A stretch of DNA of 64,000 bases from Yersinia massiliensis (GTDB taxonomy: Bacteria; Pseudomonadota; Gammaproteobacteria; Enterobacterales; Enterobacteriaceae), in the NCBI RefSeq assembly GCF_003048255.1, contig NZ_CP028487.1, forward strand, positions 372,001-436,000, given 5' to 3'. The notes below the pieces were generated by a model that saw only the letters and a list, made by a program, of their open reading frames with translations, was not told the DNA's origin and searched no databases. The position numbers and the translations under genes are program-made. Shown piece by piece: positions 24,204 through 34,309 of this stretch; position 1 is the first letter of the stretch, and the number at the start of each line of letters is the position of its first letter.

Positions 24204-24938
24204 ATGAAGAAACATTTTCTTTTAGTTCATGGGGCATGGCAGGGGGCTTGGGCATGGGAACCTGTTGTTAATATACTCAAGAGTAAAGGTTATAACGTGA
24301 GTGCCTTAGATTTACCCGGTAGTGGGAATGATCGCACGCCAGCAGAAGACGTCACGCTGGAAAGTTATGCCAATGCCATTATTTCAAAAGCCCATCAAAT
24401 CGCAGGTTCGCAATACGATTTAGTGTTGGTTGGCCACAGTATGGGGGGCGCGGCGGTCACGTCCGCAGCTTCTTTGGCGCCAGCTCTCTTCACCAAAATA
24501 ATTTATGTTTGTGCATTTCTGCCTCAACCTGGCGAGTCAGTGGCTTCTCTGGGGGAGGAAAGTGGCAAACTGGGGACGGCGGGGCCGCAGGCTGAAATTA
24601 TTCCTGACCAATTCGTTGCTAAACTCTACCCAGAAAAAATTGCAGGGACATTTTTTAATGACTGCGATGTGGATAAGTATCGCGCGCTATTACCGCTTTT
24701 TCGCCCGCAGCCCATCAAGCCTATTCTCGCCCCTGCGTCTTGGTCTGAAGGTTTTAGCCATATTCCCAAAGCCTACATTCGTTGCAATCAAGACAAAGCA
24801 ATCTCCCCGCAGTTACAGGAATTAATGGCCCAACGCGCCGGTATTACGTCATACCATCAGCTCGATAGCGGACATGAGCCTTTTGTCTCTGTTCCTGCAA
24901 AGCTTGCTGCGTTGTTGGTGACGTTAGCCAAGGCATAG
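24204..24938 (+). CDS. Alpha/beta-fold hydrolase of the esterase / hydroxynitrile-lyase-like (MES) type
   Basis: A 244-residue soluble protein. LVHGAWQGAWAWEPVV near the N-terminus supplies the oxyanion loop and is typical of plant methylesterase and hydroxynitrile-lyase relatives. The nucleophile elbow is VGHSMGG (Ser near residue 79). The acid is probably Asp in CNQDKAIS and the base His in LDSGHEPF. There is no signal peptide. An excellent ribosome site, AAGGAGG, precedes the ATG. It is a single gene between two terminator-like regions. Substrate unknown; bacterial members are usually annotated only as alpha/beta hydrolases. Confidence 0.85.
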   Translation: MKKHFLLVHGAWQGAWAWEPVVNILKSKGYNVSALDLPGSGNDRTPAEDVTLESYANAIISKAHQIAGSQYDLVLVGHSMGGAAVTSAASLAPALFTKIIYVCAFLPQPGESVASLGEESGKLGTAGPQAEIIPDQFVAKLYPEKIAGTFFNDCDVDKYRALLPLFRPQPIKPILAPASWSEGFSHIPKAYIRCNQDKAISPQLQELMAQRAGITSYHQLDSGHEPFVSVPAKLAALLVTLAKA

Positions 24939-25006
24939 GCATCGCGAAGTCACGTCAACAGAAAAGTTGGCGCGAGCATGAGTCTAGAACACGTTTTTTT
25001 CCCAAT

Positions 25007-25041
25007 AAAAAAGGCGCGCTCCGTGTGGAGTACGCCCTTTT
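25007..25041 (-). terminator. Rho-independent terminator of dusB-fis
   Basis: The plus-strand bases AAAAGGCGCGCTCC (about 25009-25022) pair with GGAGTACGCCCTTTT (25027-25041), with one or two mismatches in the stem. A and T tracts flank both sides. It lies 25 bases after the fis stop and may work in both directions. Confidence 0.85.
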
Positions 25042-25065
25042 AAACAACACCTTAACTGACTAGTA

Positions 25066-25362
25066 TCAGTTCATGCCGTATTTTTTCAATTTCTTACGCA
25101 GCGTACCACGGTTGATACCCATCATCAGGGCAGCACGGGTTTGGTTGCCACGGGTGTATTGCATCACCATGTCCAACAATGGCTGTTCAACTTCAGCCAG
25201 TACCAACTCATACAGGTCACTAACGTCTTGACCATTCAGTTGAGCAAAATAGTTCTTCAGTGCTTGTTTTACCGAGTCACGCAACGGTTTTTGAGTCACT
25301 TGATCTTGTGAGTTTACGGTTGCAACGGTCAGTACGTCAGAATTTACGCGTTGTTCGAACAT
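25066..25362 (-). CDS. fis: Nucleoid-associated DNA-binding protein Fis
   Basis: A 98-residue homodimeric DNA-binding and DNA-bending protein, apparently identical or nearly so to E. coli Fis. The helix-turn-helix is at the C-terminus ([25 protein letters not shown]), and the flexible N-terminal arm ([18 protein letters not shown]) contacts invertases. It activates stable RNA promoters in rapid growth and takes part in recombination and nucleoid organisation. It is cotranscribed with dusB from the promoter at 26391-26419; the gap is 24 bases. That promoter has a GC-rich start region typical of stringent control, which ties Fis levels to nutrient state. Confidence 0.98.
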
Positions 25363-25386
25363 AGTTCTGTCAGCTCTTTTTTCTGT

Positions 25387-26352
25387 TTAGGCAAGATTTT
25401 CGAAATATGCTTCCAACGCCTCCAGCTGTTCGCTGGCATCCTCAATGGCGTTGAATGTGCGCCGAAACTGGTCGTTAGGAGCGTGCTCTTGGAGATACCA
25501 AGAGACGTGCTTACGTGCAATACGAAATCCCTTGCCTGGACCATAAAAGTCGTGCAATTCCCGTATATGCCCGTTTAACAAGCGCTGCACTTCGCCAAGT
25601 GGCATCGGTGGCAGCAACTCCCCAGTGTCCAGATAATGCTGGATTTCCCGGAAGATCCAAGGTCTTCCCTGAGCGGCACGTCCTATCATCAGAGCATCAG
25701 CTCCAGTGTAGTCGAGCACCGCTCTGGCTTTATGCGGGTCAGTGATGTCACCATTCGCGATAACCGGAATGGAAACAGTCTGCTTAACTGCCCGAATGCT
25801 GTCGTATTCCGCTTCACCATTAAACAGGCAAGAACGGGTTCGGCCATGAATCGTCAGGGCTTGTATACCACAATTTTCGGCCAATTGGGCAATTTCTATA
25901 CAGTTACGGTGTTCTGGCGACCAACCGGTTCGGATCTTCAGCGTGACCGGCACATCTACCGCATTAACCACTGCGGAGAGGATCTGTTTGACCAGATCGG
26001 GATGCTGCAATAACGCAGATCCTGCCAGCTTGCGGTTCACTTTCTTGGCTGGACATCCCATATTAATGTCGATGATTTGTGCACCACTCGCCACGTTAAT
26101 TTTGGCGGCTGCTGCCATCTCATCTGGGTCGTTACCGGCAATTTGCACGGTACGAATGCCAGGCTCATCGCTATGAACCATGCGCAAACGCGACTTATCT
26201 GTCCGCCATACCTCAGGATTCGAGGAGAGCATTTCAGATACAGCCATCCCAGCTCCCATGCCATGACATAGCGCTCTGAAAGGGCGGTCTGTTATACCGG
26301 CCATCGGGGCGGCAATCAGGCAATTTGTAAGCTGGAAGTGTCCAATACGCAT
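25387..26352 (-). CDS. dusB: tRNA-dihydrouridine synthase B
   Basis: A 321-residue FMN enzyme that reduces specific uridines in tRNA D loops with NADPH. The catalytic Cys100 sits in [16 protein letters not shown]-binding motifs [20 protein letters not shown] and [16 protein letters not shown] are all present. The start is the ATG at 26352 (MRIGHF), which gives the same length as E. coli DusB; a TTG six bases upstream is ignored. It is the first gene of the dusB-fis operon, the common arrangement in enterobacteria. Confidence 0.96.
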   Translation of the reverse strand: MRIGHFQLTNCLIAAPMAGITDRPFRALCHGMGAGMAVSEMLSSNPEVWRTDKSRLRMVHSDEPGIRTVQIAGNDPDEMAAAAKINVASGAQIIDINMGCPAKKVNRKLAGSALLQHPDLVKQILSAVVNAVDVPVTLKIRTGWSPEHRNCIEIAQLAENCGIQALTIHGRTRSCLFNGEAEYDSIRAVKQTVSIPVIANGDITDPHKARAVLDYTGADALMIGRAAQGRPWIFREIQHYLDTGELLPPMPLGEVQRLLNGHIRELHDFYGPGKGFRIARKHVSWYLQEHAPNDQFRRTFNAIEDASEQLEALEAYFENLA

Positions 26353-26390
26353 AGACAAAGAATGACCACACTGTGTCCGTAAGGGCGCGT

Positions 26391-26419
26391 ATATTACGCA
26401 TTTTTACGCTCAGATGAAA
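26391..26419 (-). promoter_or_regulatory. dusB-fis promoter with stringent-type discriminator
   Basis: On the minus strand TTTCAT (26419-26414) and TAATAT (26396-26391) are separated by 17 bases. The following bases ACGCGCCC are GC-rich, as in promoters inhibited by ppGpp/DksA. The block resembles the E. coli fis promoter closely, as recalled. The rest of 26353-26770 is AT-rich, with the prmA hairpin at 26719-26754 and no gene seen. Confidence 0.75.
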
Positions 26420-26718
26420 GGCCAAACTTTAACCAATTGATGAAAAAAAAGCAGTAATTTGCGCCTCAATCTTGGCTAATTAATTATTTATTCATATATA
26501 ACATGATGTTAAATCGAATTGGCTAATTTGTGCTCTTTAGTGTTTTCGACTAAACAACATCATTATTGACCAGCTAAACATCATAACTGAGGTTGAAAAT
26601 GCTGATTTATTCATCAAATCAACGATAAAGCACAGATGTAAGTGTGCCGAGCATCTCATTTTTACTGAAAATTATGTACGACAGAGGATGTTGAAGTACT
26701 GACTCGAACGAACAGAGC

Positions 26719-26754
26719 ATCCCCTGCGGTGATATCATTATAAAGGCAGGGGAT
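26719..26754 (-). terminator. Hairpin downstream of prmA
   Basis: ATCCCCTGC (26719-26727) pairs perfectly with GCAGGGGAT (26746-26754) around an 18-base loop. It lies 17 bases after the prmA stop. The U tract is poor, so it may be an mRNA end or a processing site rather than a classical terminator. Confidence 0.55.
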
Positions 26755-26770
26755 ACTCGTTATGCCGCGG

Positions 26771-27658
26771 TTAGTGAGCCTTACGAACACCGGTGATACG
26801 GCACCACTCTTCTTTCTCGGCGACGGGGTCGAGAATGAATTTATCTGCGTAAGCTTCAGCAACACCTGCGGCCTGCGTTGCCAGTACGCCTGACAGGCCA
26901 AGGTGGCCACCAGCAACCGGCAATACACTGATCAAGGGTGCCAGTTCTCGCAGTGGGCCTGCCAAAATATTAGCGACCACTACATCAGCGGATAAATCAG
27001 CGGGTTGGTCTTTGGCCAGATAGAGCGCCAAACGCTCTGAAACGCCGTTACGCTGCGCGTTATCGCGGCTGGCCTGTATAGCCTGCGGATCGATATCAAT
27101 GCCGATAGCGTGCGCGGCACCGAGTTTTAATGCCGCAATGGCTAAGATGCCTGAGCCGCAACCGAAGTCGATAACCGTCTTGCCTGCCAGATCGAGGCCA
27201 TCAAGCCATTGCAGGCACAAGGCCGTCGTTGGATGAGTCCCTGTCCCAAAGGCCAAGCCGGGGTCTAACATGACGTTAACGGCAGTTGGGTCCGGCACAT
27301 CACGCCAGCTCGGGCAGATCCACAGACGTTCGCCAAAACGCATTGGGTGGAAGTTATCCATCCATTCACGTTCCCAATCTTTATCTTCCAGTTGTTCAAT
27401 TTTATGGATAAAGCCTTTACCGAGCTGTGGGTGGTATTCCAGCATGGCGACGACTTCGGCCATATCGGTTTCAGCATCAAACAGGCCAATCACATCGGTA
27501 TCGCCCCACAGACGCGTTTCACCCGGCAAGGGCTCAAAGACGGGGTTATCGTGAGTATCCTGAAACGTGACAGACACTGCGCCACTTTCAACCAGCGCAT
27601 CGCCGAGGGATTCGGCCTGATTACCGCTGGTGTTTAACTTCAATTGGATCCAAGGCAT
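26771..27658 (-). CDS. prmA: Ribosomal protein L11 methyltransferase
   Basis: A 295-residue cytoplasmic enzyme that trimethylates ribosomal protein L11 using S-adenosylmethionine. The N-terminal substrate domain contains [20 protein letters not shown]. The methyltransferase domain has motif [20 protein letters not shown], the post-I acid [10 protein letters not shown], and [15 protein letters not shown]. It starts at [12 protein letters not shown] (27658), as in E. coli; upstream in-frame codons to 27673 are not needed. It follows panF, as in other enterobacteria, with a 144-base gap. Confidence 0.96.
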   Translation of the reverse strand: MPWIQLKLNTSGNQAESLGDALVESGAVSVTFQDTHDNPVFEPLPGETRLWGDTDVIGLFDAETDMAEVVAMLEYHPQLGKGFIHKIEQLEDKDWEREWMDNFHPMRFGERLWICPSWRDVPDPTAVNVMLDPGLAFGTGTHPTTALCLQWLDGLDLAGKTVIDFGCGSGILAIAALKLGAAHAIGIDIDPQAIQASRDNAQRNGVSERLALYLAKDQPADLSADVVVANILAGPLRELAPLISVLPVAGGHLGLSGVLATQAAGVAEAYADKFILDPVAEKEEWCRITGVRKAH

Positions 27659-27802
27659 CGCGTTCTCTTCCATAACCGATCCTTCACTTGCGCTGCCGGA
27701 TCGGTTTTTCTCAATAAGGTTTCGATAAATATTCTGCTTTCGATAAACGATTTGTTTCGGAAAGCAAAAAGATATTCGGTCAATATCGCTATTGCTGGCG
27801 AT

Positions 27803-29257
27803 TTATTCAGTGCTGGCGGTGACAGGTTGGCGTGCTCGCGCTCGATCGCCAAACTGGTTACCGATGTAAAACGCCAGCAAATTGAGCACTAGCGAAGGCA
27901 CTATCGGGTGCAGGCCGGCTATTTTAATGTCGAAGCTGGCTAATAGGGTATAGCATACCGCACCGACAATCATTGAGCTAAGGGCGCCGTGAGCATTGGC
28001 GCGCTCCCAGTACAATCCTAATACCAATGGCCAGAGGAATACCGCTTCTAAGCCACCAAAGGCCAGTAGGTTTAGCCAGATAATCATCTCTGGTGGACGC
28101 CAAGCGGCAAGCAGCAGTAATAGCCCGAGGATCAGTGTCGACATACTGGAAATTCGTGTCAGTTTACGCTCATTTTTCAGCTCTTCCGGCCGTAAATTGA
28201 GGTACAAATCCTTCACGATAGTGGCTGAGGATTGCAGCAACTGGGCATTGATCGTCGACATTATTGCCGCCATCGGTGCCGCCAAAAAGATCCCCGCAGC
28301 AAAAGGCGGTAGCACCGTGATCATCAATGTCGGGATCACTTGGTCTGGGATCTTGAGGTCCGGCAGGATAGCCCGGCCAAGCGCACCCGCCAGATGCATA
28401 CCGAACATCAAGACTGCCACCACAATGGTGCCGAGGATAATGCCGCGATGCACGGCTTTGCTATCACGATACGAAATGCATCGGACAGCGGTATGCGGCA
28501 AACCAATGACCCCGAAACAGACTAAGATCCAGAATGAGGCCATAAAGGGCAGGTCGAGGATCTTATCGCCGCCTTGCGGAGAAACCAGTGCCGGATCGAT
28601 ATGTTGCAGCGTGTCGACGGCTTTATGCAATCCACCTGCGGCATGAACCACCGCGACCAACAGCAGAATGGTGCCAATCAACATCACCATCCCTTGTAGG
28701 GCGTCGTTCAGCACACTGGCGCGGAAACCGCCAAAAGAGGTATACAGCGCAATACTGATGCCGAAAATCAGCAAGCCAGCATCGTAGGGAATGCCAGCCG
28801 CTGTTTCCAGCAAACGTGCACCACCAATAAATTGCACCGTCATGGCCCCGATAAACGCAACGAGCAGGCTGAGGCTAGCCAGCCATACCAGCAAACGGCT
28901 TTGGTAACGAGCAAACAGCATATCGTTGAGAGTGACGGCATTATAACGGCGCGCCAAAATAGCAAATTTCTTCCCTAATACCCCCAACGACAGCCACACG
29001 GCAGGGAGTTGGATCATCGCCAGTAAGACCCAACCGAGACCATATTTGTACGCTGCGCCCGGTCCACCAATGAATGAGCTGGCACTGATATAGGTGGCCG
29101 TTAGGGTCATGGCCAGCACGAATCCCCCCATCGAGCGGTTGCCGATGAAGTATTCGTTGAGAAAATTCCCGGTTTGGCGGCGGGTATAAGCATAAATAGA
29201 TAAGCCGAAGACCATCGCCAAGTAGCCGACTAGCGGCAGGATGACATCAGTTTGCAT
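27803..29257 (-). CDS. panF: Sodium/pantothenate symporter
   Basis: A 484-residue sodium:solute symporter (SSF family) with about 13 membrane helices, close to E. coli PanF along its whole length. Landmarks are FLNEYFIGNRSMGGFVLAMTLTATYISASSFIGGP, ARRYNAVTLNDML and AAPMAAIMSTINAQLLQSSA. It imports pantothenate, the precursor of coenzyme A, with Na+. The start is the ATG at 29257 (MQTDVILP), inside the last codons of yhdT (an 11-base overlap), so the two are translationally coupled. Confidence 0.95.
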   Translation of the reverse strand: MQTDVILPLVGYLAMVFGLSIYAYTRRQTGNFLNEYFIGNRSMGGFVLAMTLTATYISASSFIGGPGAAYKYGLGWVLLAMIQLPAVWLSLGVLGKKFAILARRYNAVTLNDMLFARYQSRLLVWLASLSLLVAFIGAMTVQFIGGARLLETAAGIPYDAGLLIFGISIALYTSFGGFRASVLNDALQGMVMLIGTILLLVAVVHAAGGLHKAVDTLQHIDPALVSPQGGDKILDLPFMASFWILVCFGVIGLPHTAVRCISYRDSKAVHRGIILGTIVVAVLMFGMHLAGALGRAILPDLKIPDQVIPTLMITVLPPFAAGIFLAAPMAAIMSTINAQLLQSSATIVKDLYLNLRPEELKNERKLTRISSMSTLILGLLLLLAAWRPPEMIIWLNLLAFGGLEAVFLWPLVLGLYWERANAHGALSSMIVGAVCYTLLASFDIKIAGLHPIVPSLVLNLLAFYIGNQFGDRARARQPVTASTE

Positions 29258-29489
29258 TATCATCCTCCAGCGAAATATCGCGGAATATCATGCGTACCAT
29301 TAACCAACACAACCCAATAAACAGCAGCGGTAATGCAATACACGCCGCTTCAAACCAAGCCGGTAAACCCGTCATTCCAGGGATATTGCCCGGTAAGTAA
29401 GCCGTAATTATCCAACCAAGCAGGTAAGCGATCGTTAGGCCAAAGGCCCAGCGGGCTTCTTTGTTTGCTTGTAGGAATCTTGTGTCCAT
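29247..29489 (-). CDS. yhdT: YhdT family small membrane protein
   Basis: An 80-residue inner-membrane protein with two hydrophobic helices (about 18-36 and 47-68), matching E. coli YhdT in length and in the ends MDTRFLQANKEARWA and DISLEDDNAN. The gene lies just upstream of panF and overlaps it. The function is not established; the constant pairing with PanF suggests an accessory role, which is inference. The ATG at 29489 is used; an ATG twelve bases earlier is possible. Confidence 0.9.
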   Translation of the reverse strand: MDTRFLQANKEARWAFGLTIAYLLGWIITAYLPGNIPGMTGLPAWFEAACIALPLLFIGLCWLMVRMIFRDISLEDDNAN

Positions 29490-29510
29490 GTTTGTCTCCA
29501 ATACCCTGCG

Positions 29511-29788
29511 TATTTGGCGCTACAGCGTTGTTAGCTGCTCTCTCACACCCGAATCACTGACCTGAGTCAGCTCATCGGGATGCGCTCGTTTGCTGCCTAG
29601 CTGTAACACCAACTACTTTGGGTAACTTTTGCGTATTTGGCGCTACAGCGTTGTTAGCTGCTCTCTCACACCCGAATCACTGACCTGAGTCAGCTCATCG
29701 GGATGCGCTCGTTTGCTGCCTAGCTGTAACACCAACTACTTTGGGTAACTTTTGTGTATTTGGCGCTACAGCGTTGTTAGCTGCTCTC
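29511..29788. repeat. 123-bp tandem intergenic repeat, 2.3 copies
   Basis: The unit starting TATTTGGCGCTACAGCG begins at 29511, 29634 and 29757, a period of exactly 123 bases. The first two copies are nearly identical (the visible change is GCG to GTG at a junction); the third breaks off after 32 bases, at about 29788. Each full unit can fold: CCCGA pairs with TCGGG and, inside, CTGAC with GTCAG (29548-29579 and 29671-29702). From memory, very similar sequence is dispersed in Yersinia intergenic regions. It lies between accC and yhdT. The rest of 29490-29968 holds only the accC terminator. Confidence 0.9.
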
Positions 29789-29910
29789 ACTCACCTTGCA
29801 GATTTGCCACCCGAATTTAGTCATCGGATTTCATTCATATACTGCAGGGGAGTTGTGCCAACAATTTAGTACGGACCAGATATAAAACGAAGCCGTGAAC
29901 GTGCAAAAAG

Positions 29911-29934
29911 AAAAAGGCCGATGATTAACCGGCC
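29911..29934 (-). terminator. Rho-independent terminator of accBC
   Basis: GGCCG (29916-29920) pairs with CGGCC (29930-29934) around a nine-base loop. On the minus strand it is followed by TTTTT and further T-rich sequence. It lies about 35 bases after the accC stop. Confidence 0.85.
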
Positions 29935-29968
29935 CTGATATAAAAGACGAAATTTTTTTGGATGAAAA

Positions 29969-31318
29969 TCAGGTTTCTTGCAACCCGAGTTTTTTCTCCA
30001 GATAGTGGATATTGGTGCCACCGTGCTGGAAGTTTTCGTCATCCATAATACGTTGCTGCAACTCAACGTTGGTTTTGATGCCATCGATGATGAGTTCTGC
30101 CAACGCATTTTTCATGCGAGCAATAGCCACATCGCGGTTTTCACCGTAAGTGATCAGCTTACCGATCATGGAGTCATAATATGGCGGCACAGTATAACCG
30201 GCGTAAATATGAGACTCCCAACGCACACCAAAACCGCCTGGCGCATGGAAACGGGTAATTTTACCCGGACTTGGCAGGAAGGTATTTGGATCTTCGGCGT
30301 TAATTCGACATTCGACAGCATGGCCTTTCACTTTCACGTCATCTTGTTTGATGGAGAGAGGTTGGCCTGCAGCTATACGCAGCTGTTCTTTGATCAAATC
30401 GACACCAGTGATCATTTCGGTAACCGGGTGTTCAACCTGAATACGGGTGTTCATTTCGATGAAATAGAACTCGCCGTTTTCATACAGGAACTCGAACGTC
30501 CCCGCACCACGATAGCCGATTTCCACGCAGGCTTTTGCACAGCGCTCGCCGATTTGACGGCGCATCTCGCTAGTGATACCTGGTGCTGGTGCTTCTTCAA
30601 CCACTTTCTGGTGACGGCGCTGCATAGAGCAGTCACGCTCGGCCAGATAGATAGCGTTACCTTGACCATCAGCCAAAACCTGAATTTCGATATGGCGTGG
30701 GTTCTCAAGGTATTTCTCCATGTAAACCATGTCGTTATTGAAAGCTGCTTTGGCTTCCGCACGAGTCATGTTGATGGATTGCTCGAGATCTTTATCGTGG
30801 CGAACAACACGCATACCACGACCACCACCACCACCAGATGCCTTGATAATGACCGGATAACCGATACGTTTAGCAAAGGCTTTGTTTTGGGTTGTGTCGT
30901 CGGTCAATGGGCCGTCAGAACCGGGTACGCAAGGGACACCCGCCTTCTTCATCGCATTGATCGCGGAAACTTTATCACCCATCAGGCGAATAGTTTCGGC
31001 ACGAGGCCCGATAAAGATGAAACCTGAACGTTCTACCTGTTCGGCAAAATCAGCATTTTCAGACAGGAAACCATAGCCGGGGTGAATAGCCACCGCGCCG
31101 GTGATCTCCGCAGCAGAAATAATGGCTGGGATGTTCAGATAGCTTTTAACAGAAGGCGCGGGACCAATACAGACAGTCTCGTCAGCCAATAACACATGTT
31201 TTAGATCACGGTCCGCGACAGAGTGAACTGCAACAGTTTTGATCCCCAGCTCTTTACAAGCTCGCAGGATACGCAGCGCAATCTCACCACGGTTAGCGAT
31301 TACGATTTTATCAAGCAT
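29969..31318 (-). CDS. accC: Acetyl-CoA carboxylase, biotin carboxylase subunit
   Basis: A 449-residue ATP-grasp enzyme that carboxylates the biotin on AccB using ATP and bicarbonate, the first half reaction of malonyl-CoA and fatty acid synthesis. Motifs: [19 protein letters not shown] at the N-terminus, the glycine-rich ATP loop [14 protein letters not shown], the catalytic [14 protein letters not shown], and ECRINAEDP. Full length, as in E. coli. It is cotranscribed with accB (gap 11 bases). Confidence 0.98.
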   Translation of the reverse strand: MLDKIVIANRGEIALRILRACKELGIKTVAVHSVADRDLKHVLLADETVCIGPAPSVKSYLNIPAIISAAEITGAVAIHPGYGFLSENADFAEQVERSGFIFIGPRAETIRLMGDKVSAINAMKKAGVPCVPGSDGPLTDDTTQNKAFAKRIGYPVIIKASGGGGGRGMRVVRHDKDLEQSINMTRAEAKAAFNNDMVYMEKYLENPRHIEIQVLADGQGNAIYLAERDCSMQRRHQKVVEEAPAPGITSEMRRQIGERCAKACVEIGYRGAGTFEFLYENGEFYFIEMNTRIQVEHPVTEMITGVDLIKEQLRIAAGQPLSIKQDDVKVKGHAVECRINAEDPNTFLPSPGKITRFHAPGGFGVRWESHIYAGYTVPPYYDSMIGKLITYGENRDVAIARMKNALAELIIDGIKTNVELQQRIMDDENFQHGGTNIHYLEKKLGLQET

Positions 31319-31329
31319 GGAACGCCTCG

Positions 31330-31794
31330 TTACTCGATGACGACAAGAGGCTCGTCGAATTCAACCGGTTGACCGTTTTCAACCAGGATGGCTTTTACAG
31401 TACCGGATTTATCTGCTTCGATTTGGTTCATCATTTTCATCGCTTCAACGATGCAAAGAGTGTCACCAACAGAAACTTTCTGACCTACTTCAATGAAGGC
31501 TTTAGCATCTGGGCTCGGGGTACGGTAGAAAGTACCGACCATTGGTGAGCGCACGATATGACCACTGATAGCCGCTGGTGCAGCAGCTTCAGCAGCAGGT
31601 GCTGGCGCGACAGCAGCAGCCAGAGCAGGTTGCTGTGGAGCAGCAAATGCGTAGGGCTGTTGCATCATTGGGTAGTTTGGTGCGGCGGTAGCACGACTGA
31701 TACGTACTGACTCTTCGCCTTCTGAGATTTCCAGCTCTGAAATGCCGGATTCTTCAACCAGTTCGATCAGTTTCTTAATCTTACGAATATCCAT
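31330..31794 (-). CDS. accB: Acetyl-CoA carboxylase, biotin carboxyl carrier protein
   Basis: A 154-residue carrier. The N-terminal segment (1-35) is followed by a flexible Ala/Pro-rich linker (about 50-75) and the biotinyl domain (78-154). Lys120 in EAMKMMNQ is the biotinylation site. The thumb segment conserved in enteric AccB ([14 protein letters not shown]) is present. It swings the carboxybiotin between AccC and AccAD. In E. coli AccB represses its own operon; the leader region here is short (32 bases after aroQ), so control may begin upstream of aroQ. Confidence 0.98.
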   Translation of the reverse strand: MDIRKIKKLIELVEESGISELEISEGEESVRISRATAAPNYPMMQQPYAFAAPQQPALAAAVAPAPAAEAAAPAAISGHIVRSPMVGTFYRTPSPDAKAFIEVGQKVSVGDTLCIVEAMKMMNQIEADKSGTVKAILVENGQPVEFDEPLVVIE

Positions 31795-31826
31795 GAGTGT
31801 GATTCCGTACTCTTTTTGTGTGGCAA

Positions 31827-32279
31827 TTAGTGGGACTTTGACAAGCGATTTACCGCTGCCTGTAAAGCAAAGTTATAGCCATCGGCACCAAGTCCGCAGA
31901 TTACGCCAACCGCGATATCTGAAAGATATGAATGATGACGGAAAGGCTCCCTGGCGTGCACGTTAGACAAGTGAATCTCGATAAACGGGATCGCTACGCT
32001 AAGTAGTGCATCGCGCAGTGCTACGCTAGTGTGCGTAAACGCTGCCGGGTTGATCAGGATAAAATCGATATTACCCCGTGCTTGGTGAATGCTCTCGATC
32101 AGCACATGTTCTGCATTTGACTGCAGATGGGAAAGTTCAACATCCATTTCCTGAGCTTGAGTCTCTAACTGGCTAACAATCTCACCCAACGTGGTCGATC
32201 CGTACTTTTCCGGTTCGCGCGTTCCAAGCAGATTCAAGTTAGGGCCATTCAGAAGCAAAATGTGAAACTTATCCGACAT
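31827..32279 (-). CDS. aroQ: Type II 3-dehydroquinate dehydratase
   Basis: A 150-residue enzyme of the shikimate pathway that dehydrates 3-dehydroquinate; the family forms dodecamers. Motifs: [19 protein letters not shown] with the catalytic Tyr, the flexible lid Arg in [20 protein letters not shown] with the catalytic His, and [17 protein letters not shown]. It lies directly upstream of accBC on the same strand, probably in one transcript. The 241 bases upstream contain a TATAAT (32417-32412) and two copies of a 17-base repeat (32301-32317, 32322-32338). Confidence 0.96.
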   Translation of the reverse strand: MSDKFHILLLNGPNLNLLGTREPEKYGSTTLGEIVSQLETQAQEMDVELSHLQSNAEHVLIESIHQARGNIDFILINPAAFTHTSVALRDALLSVAIPFIEIHLSNVHAREPFRHHSYLSDIAVGVICGLGADGYNFALQAAVNRLSKSH

Positions 32280-32520
32280 TATGCTGGCATCTCCGGCAAT
32301 TAGTACTTCATCGTAAAGAATGAGTACATCATCGTAAAAAATAACCTGATGTCACCGATTTGTCACCTTTTTACGATAATTTTGACGCTGTGATCGGTAC
32401 TAAGGTCGGGCATTATAATGATATCGTAGCAATTAGCAGCTAAATACTGGTCTTATCAGCGAAGATATTCAATAGAAAAAAATCTGAACTGTGCATTCAC
32501 TCGCCAATTTGTCTCCGATT

Positions 32521-33120
32521 TTAGCGGTACCATTGGCGAAACTTTTTATAACGCAGCGCCAGTAATATTGCCGCGACCACCGCGTAAAGAATCGGGAGGG
32601 GTGACAACGTTTTGACCGACCAAAGATAATGAATTGGTGCAAGAATGGCGACAACATACACCAAATTATGCAACTTTTGCCAGTTGGGTCCCATTTTTCG
32701 TTGCGCCCACAAGGTGGAAGTGACCGCCAGTGACAATAGTAATAGCCAACTGATAATACCCAGTGTCAGATAGGGGCGAGTCACTAGTTCACGGCCCAGC
32801 AGGCTAATATTGCTGAGCCCCAGTTCCAGCACGGAATAGCTCACCAAATGCAGTGTTCCCCAAGCAAAGCACCACAGGCCCAATAGACGACGACAGCGGA
32901 TCAACAGTGGTTGTTTGCCGTAGCGTGCTAGTGGCGTCACCACCAGCGTCGCCAATAATAATTTAAGGGTCATCCGCCCAGTAAAATGTTGTATATCTTT
33001 GGCCGGATCAGCACTGAACCAGCCTTGATCTACCGATAAAACCAGCCACAGAAAAGGCAGGGCTGCGGCCAGCCAGATCGCCACCTTTAACCACTTAATG
33101 TGTTGTAAACTCAGCCGCAT
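32521..33120 (-). CDS. msrQ: Heme-binding membrane subunit of the MsrPQ methionine sulfoxide reductase
   Basis: A 199-residue inner-membrane protein with about six helices of the ferric reductase-like (YedZ) family. It carries heme b, bound by conserved His residues in membrane helices (for example in [15 protein letters not shown] and [21 protein letters not shown]), and passes electrons from the quinone pool to MsrP. Its ATG overlaps the msrP stop by one base (TAATG), so it is translated with msrP. Earlier names are YedZ or YtfE-neighbour ferric reductase-like protein. Confidence 0.93.
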   Translation of the reverse strand: MRLSLQHIKWLKVAIWLAAALPFLWLVLSVDQGWFSADPAKDIQHFTGRMTLKLLLATLVVTPLARYGKQPLLIRCRRLLGLWCFAWGTLHLVSYSVLELGLSNISLLGRELVTRPYLTLGIISWLLLLSLAVTSTLWAQRKMGPNWQKLHNLVYVVAILAPIHYLWSVKTLSPLPILYAVVAAILLALRYKKFRQWYR

Positions 33121-34187
33121 TAGAAGTTTTTCCTCAGATCTAGCCCTCGGTAGAGTGAGGCGACTTGATCAGCATAGCCGTTAAACAGCAGTGTCGGCTG
33201 GCGCTGCACATCCAATATGCCGCCAGAACCAATGAAACGCTCGGTGGCTTGTGACCAGCGAGGATGGTCGACATTGGGGTTCACATTGGCATAAAACCCA
33301 TACTCATTGGGGGCACTAAGATTCCATGTTGTTGGCGGCATTTCACTGGTCAGGCGAATTTGCACAATGGATTTTATCCCCTTAAAACCATATTTCCACG
33401 GTGTGATAAGCCGGACTGGCGCGCCATTTTGTGGGGGTAAAGTCTTGCCATAAACACCCAGCGTCATAAAGGCTAATGGGTGCATAGCCTCATCCAGCCG
33501 CAGCCCCTCGACATACGGGTATTTCAGGCCACCACCAATAAAACGGTCCTCCTGTCCAGGCATTTGATCCGGTGCATAGAGTGTCTGGAACGCGACATAA
33601 CGCGCATTACTGGTCGGTTCAACCAGCTTTAGCAGTTTCCCCAATTCAAATCCAATCCACGGCACCACCATTGACCAGGCTTCTACGCACCGCATGCGAT
33701 AGATACGTTCCTCTAGTGGGAAGCGCTTCATCAAATCATCCATATCCAGTGTCATGGGCTTTGCCACTTCACCGTCAATTTTGATTTGCCAGCCCTCTGT
33801 TTTCAACGTTCCTGCATTGGCTGCAGGATCGGCCTTATCCAGACCAAATTCATAGAAATTATTGTATCCAGTCACTTTATCTTCTGGTGTCATCGCCAAA
33901 TCAGGGTGATATATGGTGGATTGGGTAAACGTCAGAGGTTTGCCTGGAGGGGATTTGGGGCGGTCATTACCTTTAAACCAAGCCAACAAATCAGCTTGTG
34001 CTGATGTGGGTAATGCTAAGGCGGCGGCAGTAATGCCTAGCGCCTGCAATACCTTACGGCGCTGGTAAAAAATGCTCTCGGGCGTGACGTCTGCTTCCGT
34101 TAGTTTGCGCTTTGTATTGTTGGCTTGGAGAACAGTATTATTGGCTTGGAGAACCGTATTTTTGAGATGAGGTGAAAGGTTGCGCAT
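33120..34187 (-). CDS. msrP: Periplasmic methionine sulfoxide reductase catalytic subunit (molybdopterin)
   Basis: A 355-residue Tat-exported enzyme that repairs oxidised methionine in periplasmic proteins. The Tat motif is RRKVLQALG with Arg43-Arg44, and cleavage is likely after AQA at 65. The Mo ligand is Cys167 in [16 protein letters not shown]. The rest ([45 protein letters not shown]) matches E. coli YedY/MsrP. The protein is about 20 residues longer than E. coli MsrP at the N-terminus because NTVLQAN occurs twice in a row (residues 10-23), coded by a 21-base direct repeat. A shorter start inside this stretch is not available as ATG, so the extension is probably translated. Confidence 0.95.
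   Translation of the reverse strand: MRNLSPHLKNTVLQANNTVLQANNTKRKLTEADVTPESIFYQRRKVLQALGITAAALALPTSAQADLLAWFKGNDRPKSPPGKPLTFTQSTIYHPDLAMTPEDKVTGYNNFYEFGLDKADPAANAGTLKTEGWQIKIDGEVAKPMTLDMDDLMKRFPLEERIYRMRCVEAWSMVVPWIGFELGKLLKLVEPTSNARYVAFQTLYAPDQMPGQEDRFIGGGLKYPYVEGLRLDEAMHPLAFMTLGVYGKTLPPQNGAPVRLITPWKYGFKGIKSIVQIRLTSEMPPTTWNLSAPNEYGFYANVNPNVDHPRWSQATERFIGSGGILDVQRQPTLLFNGYADQVASLYRGLDLRKNF
34119..34160 (-). repeat. 21-bp tandem duplication in the msrP N-terminal coding region
   Basis: Two consecutive copies of a 21-base unit encode [14 protein letters not shown] at residues 10-23 of MsrP. The copies differ at one or two bases. They lie before the Tat motif, so the enzyme domain is untouched. 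Confidence 0.8.
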
Positions 34188-34309
34188 AGCATTACTCCAT
34201 CAAACAGAAGCATCATATTGACCATAGTGATATTAATCATGGCGGCTTATGAACATAAGTGCGAGGGAGTGAGGAGAAATTTGAAAATAATTACAATAGT
34301 AAGGAAATA

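Noticed and set aside
29978..31027. A 349-codon open frame on the plus strand opposite accC
   Set aside because: It lies antisense within the highly conserved accC, has a repeated Thr/His-rich run that mirrors the ATP-grasp glycine loop, and no ribosome site. It is a shadow frame.
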